Of a DNA stretch of 60,509 nt, positions 17,868-27,064 are shown in pieces (within the stretch, counting starts at the first letter, position 1; each line of letters opens with the position of its first letter). This DNA comes from Synechococcus sp. AG-673-A03 (GTDB taxonomy: Bacteria; Cyanobacteriota; Cyanobacteriia; PCC-6307; Cyanobiaceae): the NCBI GenBank assembly GCA_003211275.1, contig QCTE01000006.1, positions 1 through 60,509 of the forward strand. Reading direction: 5' to 3'. The position numbers and the translations under genes are program-made. The notes beneath the pieces are model-generated. The model searched no databases and was not told the origin of the DNA. It saw only the letters and a program-made list of their open reading frames with translations.

Positions 17868-18941
17868 TCAGCGCCTCGGGGCCAGGCTCGGGGTTGGCAG
17901 CTGCGGTTGTTGAGGCTGAAGACGACCGAGCATGGATTCAAGCGGCCGCAGACCCCCCAGGTTGCGCTGGTGCACACGCCTCCAGATGCTTCGTCCCAGC
18001 ATCACTTCCAGGGATCCTTCCAGCCATCCCTGACTTGCGAGTATGGCCTTCAGCTGGTGGTCATCGTCTGACACCAGAAGTGATGGTGGGGCCTGCTGGT
18101 TCAGAAGCTGCAACAACGCTGCGGGTAACCCAGCGCCAATGCGTTCATCCCATGCCGGTCCCCGCAGCACTTCAAGGCGGGGTGAATCCATCCCCCACGG
18201 GCGTCTGATCATCCCTGCAATGACCTGAGGGTCTCCCTCTCTATCAACCGTTAAAACCGTTGACCCACCGCCACTCAGGTCGAGCAGGTCGCACCATTGG
18301 CGATCGAGGATTTGTCGGTGCTGAGGGCTGATGCTCGACTGCTCAATCGTCAACAGCTGTCGTGCGTTCTCGCGGTTCAGAGGACTCCAGCAAAGTCCCT
18401 GCGGAAGCTCTTTAGCGTTGCTTGCGCTCGCCGATGATGGCGAAGCGGTGACCGGCGGATTCCAGATACGCCCCTGGCGCAGAGGCTGGAAGCCAAGCTC
18501 GCGCAGCAGATCCAGTTGGGGCCGATCTGTGGGGTCGCAGCGAACAAGCCAGCTGCGACAACGAGCGATGTCATCGCTCAGTGCTTGCTGGATCAGTAAG
18601 CGAAGACCTTGCTGGCGACTGAAGTGACGAGAGGACGCAAGCGACAGAACGTCGAGATGCCAGCAACTGTTGCGACGGTTGCTGGAGCGCATCAGCAGCA
18701 GGGATTCGATCTGGTCTGCAAGGTCAGTGGACGACTCGACCAGAGCCAGCACCCGAGTGAGTCGAGCGTTCAGCGGGTCTGGTAAAAACTGCTCAAGACG
18801 GCTGAACCATGACTGAACCAGCAGGCTCTGCAGAGCGCTGTTGTCGATGCTGGAAGTGGCATCAGCAGTGGAAGCGATCTGGCTCAAATGACCAGCTTTC
18901 AAAGGCTCGACCCGGAGCCGGAATCCAGCTGTCGCAGCCAC
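17868..18941 (-). CDS. GNAT-like acyltransferase-fold protein, cyanobacterial
   Basis: 357 residues. The arrangement suggests two GNAT-like halves: LRVEPLKAGHL...WHLDVLSLASSRHFSRQQGLRLLIQQAL, and GLCWSPLNRENARQLLTIEQSS...RLEVLRGPAWDERIGAGLPAALLQLL. A clear acetyl-CoA loop (R/Q-x-x-G-x-G/A) is not obvious except RQQGLR. The end is Pro/Gln-rich. Conserved in picocyanobacteria as I know them; substrate unknown. Confidence 0.6.
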   Translation of the reverse strand: MAATAGFRLRVEPLKAGHLSQIASTADATSSIDNSALQSLLVQSWFSRLEQFLPDPLNARLTRVLALVESSTDLADQIESLLLMRSSNRRNSCWHLDVLSLASSRHFSRQQGLRLLIQQALSDDIARCRSWLVRCDPTDRPQLDLLRELGFQPLRQGRIWNPPVTASPSSASASNAKELPQGLCWSPLNRENARQLLTIEQSSISPQHRQILDRQWCDLLDLSGGGSTVLTVDREGDPQVIAGMIRRPWGMDSPRLEVLRGPAWDERIGAGLPAALLQLLNQQAPPSLLVSDDDHQLKAILASQGWLEGSLEVMLGRSIWRRVHQRNLGGLRPLESMLGRLQPQQPQLPTPSLAPRR

Positions 18942-18992
18942 GGCAGGCCTCCACCACTGTTTAAATCTATCGCCGCCTTTCGTTGTGTGAGA

Positions 18993-20159
18993 TCAGGATG
19001 GTCTGACCAGCACCAGTGGAGTGCGCTCGTTGGCATTTCCAGCAGGGTTGGGGCGCAGGGCGCGATGCAGCATCGCTTCATCACAGCCATTGCTGGAGGC
19101 CAGCACCTTCACGCGACCTAAATCGTTCACATCAACGATCGCAACGGCGACGCCGAGCGCATCTGCGGCGTTCTGGCATAGATGCACCGGGTCGGAGGGG
19201 CCAAGAACGATGGTTTGGTCGTAGGGGGGTGTCGTCCCGGTGATGTCGTCAATCAGGCGCGCTTGTTCGCCGGCGAGTCGATAGAACCAACCCTTCAATC
19301 CAACAATTTTCAGTGCCAAGCCGATTGACCAGGCAAGGATGACGCGAGTCGGCCCGACCTGATCGATCAGTGTTTGCAATCCGCAGGCGGTGGCGAGGCT
19401 GCTGGTGGGGTGGAATACGCGGCAGAGCAAGCGAGCGATCCAGGTTGGTTCGACCATCGAGGGGTGGGTGTATCGCCCCTGAATTACGGCGACAGGGGTT
19501 TCCCCGATCGTGAGAATGTCACCCGGCTGCACCAGCTCGCCCGCGTAGTCACGGAGCACGTCAATCGTGCTGTCGAGAGGGCCAAGCAGGTGGGTCTTCA
19601 GAGGAAGCACTTGGCAGTTTTCCCCGGAACGAAATTCAGCGTTGCTGGACTGAAGCACAGCGGGTTTGCGCAGAGGCACCACCACGCCCTCACGACGATC
19701 AAGTCGTCCGAAAGGTCCGTAGTTCACCCAGTTGACATCCATCCAGACCGTATCGACCCGATCGGCAATGGCAGCACCTGTCTGACCACTGAGGGTGACG
19801 TTGACCTGGATGCGGGTGCTTTTGCGCCCCTTCACGATGTAGGCAGGCCAGTAGCCGTCGGCCCGGGTGTCCTCATCAGGGTGATGGGGCGTGATCTTGG
19901 TTTTCACCGTGACATCGTTGAGATCCGAGCTGCCGATCAGCACTGGGTTGACCTGCAGCTCCGGCACCATTACTTCCATGCGGGAGTGAGGGTTGCTGAT
20001 CTCAATCCATCCCTGCAGCTCAAGATCATCTCCCGATGGCCTGACGCTCCAGTCCAGTTGACGGAGTTTCAGCGGTGATGCGGGCCGCAGGCGGTGACGC
20101 GCTTCGATCCAGAACACTCCCAGTCCGATCAGGAGCAGGATCACAAGCAGAACACACAT
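18993..20159 (-). CDS. CofE-like (F420-0:gamma-glutamyl ligase family) membrane protein
   Basis: 388 residues. Begins with one transmembrane helix (CVLLVILLLIGLGVFWIEA), then a beta-rich segment (LELQGWIEISNPHSRMEVMVPEL), then the CofE-like domain with YAGELVQPGDILTIGETPVAVIQG and DQTIVLGPSDPVHLCQNAADALGVAVAIVDVNDLG. The C-terminal region resembles CofE, but this cell is not expected to make F420, so the real substrate is unknown. Common in cyanobacteria. Confidence 0.75.
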   Translation of the reverse strand: MCVLLVILLLIGLGVFWIEARHRLRPASPLKLRQLDWSVRPSGDDLELQGWIEISNPHSRMEVMVPELQVNPVLIGSSDLNDVTVKTKITPHHPDEDTRADGYWPAYIVKGRKSTRIQVNVTLSGQTGAAIADRVDTVWMDVNWVNYGPFGRLDRREGVVVPLRKPAVLQSSNAEFRSGENCQVLPLKTHLLGPLDSTIDVLRDYAGELVQPGDILTIGETPVAVIQGRYTHPSMVEPTWIARLLCRVFHPTSSLATACGLQTLIDQVGPTRVILAWSIGLALKIVGLKGWFYRLAGEQARLIDDITGTTPPYDQTIVLGPSDPVHLCQNAADALGVAVAIVDVNDLGRVKVLASSNGCDEAMLHRALRPNPAGNANERTPLVLVRPS

Positions 20160-20219
20160 GTCAACGTCGGCTGTCGGCCGGTCTCAATGGCGCGCAGCGT
20201 AAGGCGTCCACGTGATTGT

Positions 20220-20756
20220 TCAACGTGAAATCACCTCGGTGTTGAGCTCGTTGAAACTGAGGCTCATGCTCTCTCCCTGCGGTGCGGGAAGTCCGGTTGC
20301 CTCACTGATCACGGCATTGATCTGCTCCAGTGGGACCTGTCCTTCCTCATCAAGTAACAGCTGACCATCTCCGTTGATCACCACCACCTGCGGAACAATT
20401 CCGTGCCAGTAGTGCGCAGGATCTGACCGGTCGTTCGTGGCTCTCCCTTGCAGTGCATCAGTGGTCAAAGGCAGAAGGTCCACGCTGTTTCCCCAGAGCC
20501 GCTGAAGTTCCGAAACGGCCGGAGAAAAGGCTTTGCTGGTTCTGCTGTCATCGAGGTAATACACGATCACGCTGGTGCGACCCGCCTGCTGTGAATCAGC
20601 CAGAGTGACGGCAGGAGGAACAAGTGAACCGTTACCTGCATACAGCGCAAAAATATTGCCGTCGTAGCTGTCGGTTTCCCGGATGGCCTGAGCCGGTAGT
20701 GCAATCAGCATCAAGGCCAGCACCGCGACGATGGAACGGATCAGGAACGCGGTCAT
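20220..20756 (-). CDS. Thylakoid PSI accumulation factor, thioredoxin-like
   Basis: 178 residues with a signal peptide (IVAVLALMLIALPAQA). The mature part has a thioredoxin-like layout: TSVIVYYLDDSRTSKAFSPAVSEL, then GIVPQVVVINGDGQLLLDEEGQVPLE. No CxxC pair is present. It matches the cyanobacterial slr1796-type family annotated as PSI accumulation factor, expected in the thylakoid lumen. Functional assignment rests on family resemblance. Confidence 0.75.
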   Translation of the reverse strand: MTAFLIRSIVAVLALMLIALPAQAIRETDSYDGNIFALYAGNGSLVPPAVTLADSQQAGRTSVIVYYLDDSRTSKAFSPAVSELQRLWGNSVDLLPLTTDALQGRATNDRSDPAHYWHGIVPQVVVINGDGQLLLDEEGQVPLEQINAVISEATGLPAPQGESMSLSFNELNTEVISR

Positions 20757-20810
20757 GGCACCGGGACAGTGCGTGCATTCTGAGCCTTTATCAGCCCTCG
20801 TGGCTGAGAA

Positions 20811-22427
20811 TTAGCTGCGCCCGAGACTTCGACCCATCCCCTGAGCAATGCCCCGTCCGATCAGACCGATCGCTCGTCCCACCACCTGGGTGAGCACCAC
20901 CACCATCAGGTCCCCGAGACGTTTGACCAAGGCCTGAACCTGCGGTGCGATGGCATCTCGGGCCTCAACAATGAGAGCAACCTGTTGTTGCCACCAGCGC
21001 AGGCGCTTGAGCTCCTCATCCCTGGGCTCGGTCAACAGCAACGGTTCAATCCGTCCGGTTTTGAGGCTGAACAGCAATCGGCGACTCTCGTACAAACGAA
21101 TTGGACGTTCGATCCAGTCCTGCCAACGCGACTGACTGTTGAGTTGGTTGCGTAAACGTTCCAGTTCGCGCGTTGAGATCAGGTTCTGCTGCAGGAGATA
21201 CCGGCGCAGTTCGGGCCATTCGCCGCAGATTCCGAGCAGTTCGGAACTAATCAGCTCAGCTGTGCGCACCAGCCAGTTGCTGATCAGGGTTTCAAGCTGC
21301 AGCAAAGCCCTGGGGTCGTCTGAGGGAAGCAGCTGACCATCCACAAGGACGGGTTGATCCAGCACCAGTGACGCCAGCATGGTCTGCGGGTCTGGTAGCT
21401 CATCATCCGATTGGTGGAGATCGGTGCGATCCACCAGTTGATCGGCCACGGCAACAAGACTTTCCCCTTGTGGAAGCCGCACGTAATTTCCGGCGACGCT
21501 ACGCAACGCCTGTTGCTTCACTTCCGTCTGCAGAGACTGCCAGCGGGTGCTGAGTGCTTTCTGGTCGCGTGTGCCGACCAGCTCATCACCGCGCAGGCGA
21601 AGAAGAACCTCATGCAATTGCTGCAGAAGCGCCAGCAACAAATCGCGACGTCGTTCTGGGTGAAGTCCCTCAATGGCGAGCAACTGGCCTGTGCCGTTCC
21701 CCAGGCCACTGCTCACAGCACCTTCGAGTCGTTGCTGAATGGAATTCCAGACGGCCGATGGTTCTCTCTCGTTCAGAGTCAGTTCAAGGGTCTTGCTTTG
21801 ATTACGCAGAGGCATGACATCAGCCAGGCCGGTGTGAAGAGGTCCCCAAAGCCACAGAAGCAGGTTTTTGGCACTGCGAAGTTCGCGACAGCGACCCTCC
21901 AGCATCAGGCGCATCACGAAATGCTCAGGCGGGGGATCGAGCAGTGCTTCGATGACCTGAAGATCCCGACCGATCTGCTGCAGACCACTGACAAGCAGCC
22001 ACTGCGCCATGCTCAAGCCTGGCTCGCTGGATGAGGAGTGCTCTGAGTGCGGCTTGATTTTCAGCGCTCTGCCTCCATTGAGGAGGGTCTGGACCGCTTC
22101 CCTGAGTGCTGCAAGGTCTGGATCCTGAAGGATGCCGTCGCAGTTCAACGAGAGCAGTGCCTGAGGATCACGTCCATAGTCGGCCGGCAACAGCAACAAC
22201 GTGGGTGCAGGCGTCCAGCGCTGTTGCAGCTGAAGAATCTCCCGCTCGAGAATCAGAGGCTGTGTCTCCGTCGGCAGTGACCAGATCACCAGTGATGGGT
22301 GCCCCTGCAGCTGATCAGCCGATCGCCTGACGCGAACTGGCAGCTCCTCAGTGGGGATTTCCGCAGCAAGGCTTTCACCGAGAAGATCGGGAGCGAAAAG
22401 GAGAATCTCCCGGTCCTGGTCGATCAC
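20811..22427 (-). CDS. DUF3685 (Ycf55-like) protein
   Basis: 538 residues. N-terminal ~110 residues resemble a response-regulator fold (ILLFAPDLLGE...LVIWSLP...LLLLPADYG...DGILQDPDL) without a clear phosphorylation site. The rest is long helical sequence with RYLLQQNLISTRELERLRNQLN and IRLYESRRLLFSLKTGRI, which is the DUF3685/Ycf55 signature of cyanobacteria and red-algal plastids. The end is hydrophobic and glycine-rich (RAIGLIGRGIAQGMGRSLGRS). Function unknown. Confidence 0.82.
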   Translation of the reverse strand: MIDQDREILLFAPDLLGESLAAEIPTEELPVRVRRSADQLQGHPSLVIWSLPTETQPLILEREILQLQQRWTPAPTLLLLPADYGRDPQALLSLNCDGILQDPDLAALREAVQTLLNGGRALKIKPHSEHSSSSEPGLSMAQWLLVSGLQQIGRDLQVIEALLDPPPEHFVMRLMLEGRCRELRSAKNLLLWLWGPLHTGLADVMPLRNQSKTLELTLNEREPSAVWNSIQQRLEGAVSSGLGNGTGQLLAIEGLHPERRRDLLLALLQQLHEVLLRLRGDELVGTRDQKALSTRWQSLQTEVKQQALRSVAGNYVRLPQGESLVAVADQLVDRTDLHQSDDELPDPQTMLASLVLDQPVLVDGQLLPSDDPRALLQLETLISNWLVRTAELISSELLGICGEWPELRRYLLQQNLISTRELERLRNQLNSQSRWQDWIERPIRLYESRRLLFSLKTGRIEPLLLTEPRDEELKRLRWWQQQVALIVEARDAIAPQVQALVKRLGDLMVVVLTQVVGRAIGLIGRGIAQGMGRSLGRS

Positions 22428-22454
22428 GGTGCCCTGAAACTCTGCTGATGAGCG

Positions 22455-22940
22455 TCAAGGTAACGGCACTGGCGAGGATGCTCCAGTGGCAATTTTCGGA
22501 CGTCCGTTCAATTGGAGGGTGTACGACTCGATATTGAATCCGGTCCGGCGTTCGATTTCCCTGAGTACATCGTCGGGAAGTTTCACATCAAGATCTTCAA
22601 TTGCACCTGTCTCCAGGCAGGTGAGATGGCTGTGTGGGTCGTTCCGATACCCATAAAGACGTCCATGGGCTCGATCGAGACACTCGATCACCCCTGCACT
22701 TTGGAGTGCTTCCAGATTTTGATAAACGGAGGTGTGGCCGATCTGTCGGCCTTGCTGATTGAGTTTCTCAAAAATGTCTCGAGCACTGAGGTGACTGGCT
22801 TCGCTCCACAGCAGATCGAGCACCATTCGCCGCTGTCGGCTCAGTCGCATTCCCAGATGTCGGCAACGATCGAAGGCATCCTGAAGGGTGCGCTTGTCAT
22901 GGGCTCCCTCGGGCAGAAATGACTCGACCAGCGACTCCAC
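22455..22940 (-). CDS. Fur-family transcriptional regulator
   Basis: 161 residues. Winged-helix with LSRQRRMVLDLLW, HLSARDIFEKLNQQG and recognition helix HTSVYQNLEALQSAGVIE. The dimerisation part has the metal-ligand segment NDPHSHLTCLETGAIEDLDV. The two CxxC pairs that bind structural zinc in most Fur and Zur proteins are missing, so it cannot be assigned to Fur, Zur or PerR from sequence alone. Its gene faces no obvious partner; the nearest ones are hisA and the DUF3685 gene. Confidence 0.9.
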   Translation of the reverse strand: MESLVESFLPEGAHDKRTLQDAFDRCRHLGMRLSRQRRMVLDLLWSEASHLSARDIFEKLNQQGRQIGHTSVYQNLEALQSAGVIECLDRAHGRLYGYRNDPHSHLTCLETGAIEDLDVKLPDDVLREIERRTGFNIESYTLQLNGRPKIATGASSPVPLP

Positions 22941-23000
22941 GGCAGTCGTCGTAATGATTTCAGGTTAGACCCGTTAATCGCCCCAGTCTTGATGAGGCCT

Positions 23001-23771
23001 TCAGGCCATGTCCTTCAACAGTCCTGTTGATGGGTCCTGAAGTCGTCCATTGCCAAGGACCTTAAGCGCTTCTCCAAGATCGATCCGGCCGTCATAGAGG
23101 GCTCGTCCAACGATGACGCCTTCAACACCGAGTGGCTCCAGTGCCAACAGCGCCAACAAGTCAGCCATGCAGCCCACTCCGCCAGAGGCGATCACGGGAA
23201 CGCTGCTGGCAGCGGCCATCTGCCTCAGAGCGTCGAGGTTTGGGCCCGCAAGGGTTCCATCCGTGCTGATGTCGGTGCTGATGATTGCTGCAATGGCCGA
23301 TTCACTGAAACGTGCGGCCAGAGCCGTGGCCTCCGTGTTGCTGTTTTCCAGCCATCCCCTCGTTGCGACCTTGCCTTGGCGGGCATCAATACCAACGATG
23401 ATTCTGCTGGGATGTCGTTCTGCCAGCTGCACGACAAGTTCCGGTTGCTCCAAGGCAACCGTTCCCAGGATCACGCGTTCGAGCCCGCATTCCAGAAGTT
23501 CTTCGGCGCGTTCAGCCGAACGCACGCCACCACCGAGCTGGACCGGGATCGACAGTGTCTCTGTGATCGCACGAACCGCTGCATCGTTGATGGGTTGACC
23601 GCTGCGGGCACCGTCGAGATCCACCAGGTGCAAACGGCTAGCCCCCTGCTCTTGCCAGCTCATGGCTTGGGATACAGGGTCATCGCTGAATCGGGTGACC
23701 TGGTCGTAATCGCCTTGGTGCAAACGGACGCAGGCCCCTCCCAGCAGGTCGATAGCTGGAATGATCTGCAT
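23001..23771 (-). CDS. hisA: Phosphoribosylformimino-AICAR ribotide isomerase
   Basis: 256 residues from the ATG of MQIIPAIDLLGGACVRL. It is a (beta-alpha)8 barrel that isomerises ProFAR to PRFAR in histidine synthesis. The first catalytic Asp is in AIDLLGG and the second in IISTDISTDGTLAGPN. Phosphate-binding blocks (GGGVRSAE and IASGGVG) are intact. Confidence 0.95.
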   Translation of the reverse strand: MQIIPAIDLLGGACVRLHQGDYDQVTRFSDDPVSQAMSWQEQGASRLHLVDLDGARSGQPINDAAVRAITETLSIPVQLGGGVRSAERAEELLECGLERVILGTVALEQPELVVQLAERHPSRIIVGIDARQGKVATRGWLENSNTEATALAARFSESAIAAIISTDISTDGTLAGPNLDALRQMAAASSVPVIASGGVGCMADLLALLALEPLGVEGVIVGRALYDGRIDLGEALKVLGNGRLQDPSTGLLKDMA

Positions 23772-23845
23772 AGCCGTTTCGATGGACTGACTCCCATCCT
23801 GCACGGGTGGGTTGAGCGCGCTTCAATGTCTGCTGGTCTGCCTAG

Positions 23846-24772
23846 GTGCTCGTGCAAATCCTGTTGATGGGAGGAACCCGCTTTGTTGGCAAGCCTCTGG
23901 TCAGTCGTCTGCTTCAGCAGGGTCACAGCCTCACCCTGTTCACCCGCGGCCGTCAGCCCGTCCCTGACGGGGTTGAAGCCATCAATGGAGATCGTGGTGA
24001 GGATCAGGCTCTCGATCAGCTCAAGGGCCGCGCTTTTGATGTGATTGTCGATAGTTCAGGGCGCACACTGAAGGACAGTCAGCGTGTTGTGGAACGCACG
24101 GGTGCACCCAGCCATCGTTTTCTCTACGTGAGCTCAGCGGGTGTCTATGCAGGCAGCGAGACCTGGCCCCTGGATGAGGACAGTCCCCTCGATCCGGCAA
24201 GTCGTCATGCCGGCAAGGGCGAAACAGAGCGATGGCTCATGCGTGAAGGGATTGCTTTCACGAGTTTCAGACCCACTTACATCGTTGGTCCTGGGAACTA
24301 CAACCCAGTCGAGCGTTGGTTCTTCGATCGGATCACGCATGACCGACCCATTCCTCTGCCGGGGGATGGCACAACCATCACCCAGGTCGGCCATGTCGAG
24401 GATCTGGCCGAAGCCATGGCGCGCAGTCTTGAGGTGGATGCCTCCTGCAACCGGATCTACAACTGCTCTGCCAAGAAAGGGATCACATTCCAAGGTCTGA
24501 TCGAAGCTGCGGCGCTGGCCTGCGGCCGTGCTCCAGAAAGCCTTGATCTACGCCCTTTTGATCCCTCCGCTCTCGATCCGAAGGCTCGTAAGGGGTTCCC
24601 TTTGCGACTCAATCATTTCCTCACGGATATCAGCCGAGTCGAGCGTGAACTGGCCTGGACGCCTCGATTTGATGCGCTTGCCTGCATGGCTGATAGCTAT
24701 CAGCGTGATTACGCGCTGGGGCCAACATCCGCCCCGGACTTCAGTGGCGATGAGGCGTTGATCGGGGCCTGA
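23846..24772 (+). CDS. NAD-dependent epimerase/dehydratase, CP41-like
   Basis: 308 residues from a GTG. Rossmann motif LLMGGTRFVGKPL at the N-terminus, then FDVIVDSSG and the SAGVY segment of short-chain dehydrogenase folds. It resembles the CP41/stem-loop RNA-binding relatives of plastids and cyanobacteria, which bind or cleave RNA rather than act on sugars. The canonical YxxxK catalytic pair is not seen at the usual place. The 3' end overlaps pgsA tail-to-tail by 32 bases. Confidence 0.8.
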   Translation: MLVQILLMGGTRFVGKPLVSRLLQQGHSLTLFTRGRQPVPDGVEAINGDRGEDQALDQLKGRAFDVIVDSSGRTLKDSQRVVERTGAPSHRFLYVSSAGVYAGSETWPLDEDSPLDPASRHAGKGETERWLMREGIAFTSFRPTYIVGPGNYNPVERWFFDRITHDRPIPLPGDGTTITQVGHVEDLAEAMARSLEVDASCNRIYNCSAKKGITFQGLIEAAALACGRAPESLDLRPFDPSALDPKARKGFPLRLNHFLTDISRVERELAWTPRFDALACMADSYQRDYALGPTSAPDFSGDEALIGA

Positions 24773-25286
24773 GATAAGCCAAGGCCGACCACAGCGCCAG
24801 CACAAGAGCTGGCCAGTAGAGCCACCATCCCAGTGCATGCAGGCTCAGCGTGAGCTGGTCCGCAGACCAGTTCGTCGGCCAGAGCATCAGAAACAGGCTG
24901 AGAAACTGGAGGGTGGTTTTCCATTTTCCCAGCCAGGAGGCTGGAGCCCCGCTGGAGCTACCCGACCGCCATCCGGAGATCAGCAATTCTCGAGCCAGCA
25001 GCAGCCATACAGCCCACAGGGGAAGTTGTCGCTCGGCTGCCAACCAGATCAATGGAGCGCTGATCAACAACTTGTCAGCGAGCGGATCGAGTTTTGCTCC
25101 CCAACTGCTTCCCCCATCAGCTTTGCGGGCCATCCATCCATCTGCCCAGTCGCTCAAGGCTCCGATCAGCAGTAGCCACCATGCCCAGCTTTGCTGTCCT
25201 GAAGCCAGCAGAAGCAGCAATGGTGCTCCAAGCACGGCGCGCAGCAGCGTGAGTCGATCGGCCCACAATCGCCAGGGAGAGATCAA
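24741..25286 (-). CDS. pgsA: CDP-diacylglycerol--glycerol-3-phosphate phosphatidyltransferase
   Basis: 181 residues, several membrane helices. The CDP-alcohol phosphatidyltransferase signature D-x2-DG-x2-AR-x8-G-x3-D-x3-D is fully present (DWADGWMARKADGGSSWGAK, then LDPLADK). It makes phosphatidylglycerophosphate, the route to phosphatidylglycerol, essential for photosystem II. The start is 31 bases from the divergent CBS gene. Confidence 0.92.
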   Translation of the reverse strand: MISPWRLWADRLTLLRAVLGAPLLLLLASGQQSWAWWLLLIGALSDWADGWMARKADGGSSWGAKLDPLADKLLISAPLIWLAAERQLPLWAVWLLLARELLISGWRSGSSSGAPASWLGKWKTTLQFLSLFLMLWPTNWSADQLTLSLHALGWWLYWPALVLALWSALAYLRPRSTPHRH

Positions 25287-25317
25287 GGCTCAGAATGCGT
25301 GCAGTTGATCAGGTCCC

Positions 25318-25788
25318 ATGGTGCTCCAGCAGACGGTCGGGGAGGTGATGTCCGCTCCGGTGCTGACGGTGACGGCGGAGACCCCTCTTCAGGATGCAGT
25401 CAGCTTGTTGAACGATCACCACGTGAGTGGACTGCCAGTGGTTGATGGGGACGGCATTTTGATCGGAGAACTGACCGAACAGGATCTGATGGTCCGCGAG
25501 AGCGGTGTGGATGTCGGGCCCTACGTGATGCTTCTCGACAGCGTGATATACCTGCGCAATCCATTGAACTGGGATCGTCAGGTGCATCAGGTGCTGGGCA
25601 ACAGTGTTGGTGATCTGATGCACCGCGACAGCCATAGCTGTGACGTCAGCCTTCCGCTGCCAAAGGCTGCTTCGATGCTGCATGAAAAGGGCACCCAACG
25701 CCTGATCGTCGTTGATGCTCAGCGCCATCCCGTCGGGGTGCTCACCCGCGGTGATGTTGTCAGGGCCCTGGCCTCAGCTCAGAGCTAA
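25318..25788 (+). CDS. Protein with two CBS domains
   Basis: 156 residues consisting almost only of a CBS pair: VGEVMSAPVLTVTAETPLQDAVSLL...GLPVVDGDGILIGELTEQDLM, and VGDLMHRDSHSCDVSLPLPKAASML...RLIVVDAQRHPVGVLTRGDVV. CBS pairs bind adenine nucleotides and regulate partner enzymes or channels; the partner here is not known. It overlaps the next gene's end by 4 bases (tail-to-tail). Confidence 0.9.
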   Translation: MVLQQTVGEVMSAPVLTVTAETPLQDAVSLLNDHHVSGLPVVDGDGILIGELTEQDLMVRESGVDVGPYVMLLDSVIYLRNPLNWDRQVHQVLGNSVGDLMHRDSHSCDVSLPLPKAASMLHEKGTQRLIVVDAQRHPVGVLTRGDVVRALASAQS

Positions 25789-26987
25789 CGCTGGGCGACT
25801 GGCTTAATCCGGATGGCGATGGGTTTGATCAGACGGAAGTCGACCATGTCGCCAACACTCAAACCAGCAAACACTTCAGCTTCCAGCTCAGGGCGGATAT
25901 CGAGCTTGTGAATTTTGCCGAGTGGGCCTCTCAAGGTCACCTTGTGGTCGGTGCGGGAGAGGCGCACAACTTCGGCTGTCCCAGTGGCCATGGCCACCCG
26001 AGCACCTGCTGGCACCGGTCCGAAATCACGTCCCAGCCTGCGATCTTCTCGCTGCAACGTGAGTTGGTTCTGCTGGGAGCTGCGCAGATCGACCACCAGT
26101 CCCTGCAGCATTTCAATGTTCACCTCATCTCCGACCTTGAACCCCGCTGCGCTTGGGTCGATGGCTGAGGTGATGAGCATGCTGTGCCCTCGCGCGCCTT
26201 TTACCCTGAGCAGTTTCTGGCCAGGGACCAGCCGTTCGATGGTGGCGTTGAGTTGCGCGAGCTCGAAGGCCTCCAGCAATTCGCTTTTCAGGCTGACCTC
26301 CTGGGCTGCCAGAGGGCTGATCAGCAGCGGTTCTCCGCTCTCCCGGTAGTCCTTGAGCGCTTCAGCTGTGGAGGAGCGGGGCAATTTGCGCACATTTACA
26401 GCCAGAGGCTGGATCAGTCGAAAATCAACGGTGTCTCCAACCTTGATGCGATCAAAGGGGTTGGCTCCATCGGTGATCACCACATCAAGGTTGTTGATGC
26501 CACCGAGAGGACCGAGAAGGTCGATGCTGTTGTCTTGTTGATCGATGCTGATGACCTGAGCTGTTCCTGAGGCCAGCGCAACCCGCATGCCTTTCTTGAG
26601 CTTGCCCATGTCCGCTGGAAGGATGATGTCTTCGCGGTTGAAACTCAAATTCTTGTTCTCACTGGCCTCCAGCTCAACAACGAGGCCGTCGAGAATCGAA
26701 AGTGAAACCTCGTCGCCTTGCTTCAAGCCAAGGGGCTCGAGATCGATGCCCACTGTGAGAATCTCCCTGTGACCATGAGGATCGATCACCTCAATGACCT
26801 TCTCGTCGGGAAGTGATGTGGTCACGGTTGCTTTCATTTCCGTGATCTCAAAAGCCGCCAGTTGTTCCGGAGAGAACCCGGCTTCAGCTCTCTGAGTCAG
26901 TCCGCAGGAGACACCGAGAACGGCCGCTGCAATCCACCTGGCTGGACGCTTTCTGAGTGCGGAATGGAACGCCTGGAAGTGAGTCAC
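25785..26987 (-). CDS. Secreted protein made of two related repeats
   Basis: 400 residues. A signal peptide (ARWIAAAVLGVSCGLTQRAEA) is followed by two related units of about 155 residues. Unit 1 runs from AFEITEMKATVTTSLP to LIQPLAVNVRKL, unit 2 from AFELAQLNATIERLVP to LIKPIAIRIKPV. Shared blocks are GHxxxxxTxxIDP/L, GDEV, LDGLVV/LQGLVV, REDxxL, RVAxAxGTAxV, LxGPLGxIxxLDV and VGDxVDFRLI. No known domain was recognised; the beta-rich repeats are probably periplasmic or outer-membrane facing. Function unknown. Confidence 0.8.
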   Translation of the reverse strand: MTHFQAFHSALRKRPARWIAAAVLGVSCGLTQRAEAGFSPEQLAAFEITEMKATVTTSLPDEKVIEVIDPHGHREILTVGIDLEPLGLKQGDEVSLSILDGLVVELEASENKNLSFNREDIILPADMGKLKKGMRVALASGTAQVISIDQQDNSIDLLGPLGGINNLDVVITDGANPFDRIKVGDTVDFRLIQPLAVNVRKLPRSSTAEALKDYRESGEPLLISPLAAQEVSLKSELLEAFELAQLNATIERLVPGQKLLRVKGARGHSMLITSAIDPSAAGFKVGDEVNIEMLQGLVVDLRSSQQNQLTLQREDRRLGRDFGPVPAGARVAMATGTAEVVRLSRTDHKVTLRGPLGKIHKLDIRPELEAEVFAGLSVGDMVDFRLIKPIAIRIKPVAQR

Positions 26988-27064
26988 AGGTCTGAGCAGC
27001 AGTTGTGAGACGGTAGCCGGATCCGTTCTTGGGTCACAATGTCGCGGAATGTGAGTCTCAAGGC

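Noticed and set aside
20791-20812. Small hairpin TCAGCC/GGCTGA between DUF3685 and PSI factor genes
   Set aside because: Short stem without a T run on the needed strand; not called a terminator.
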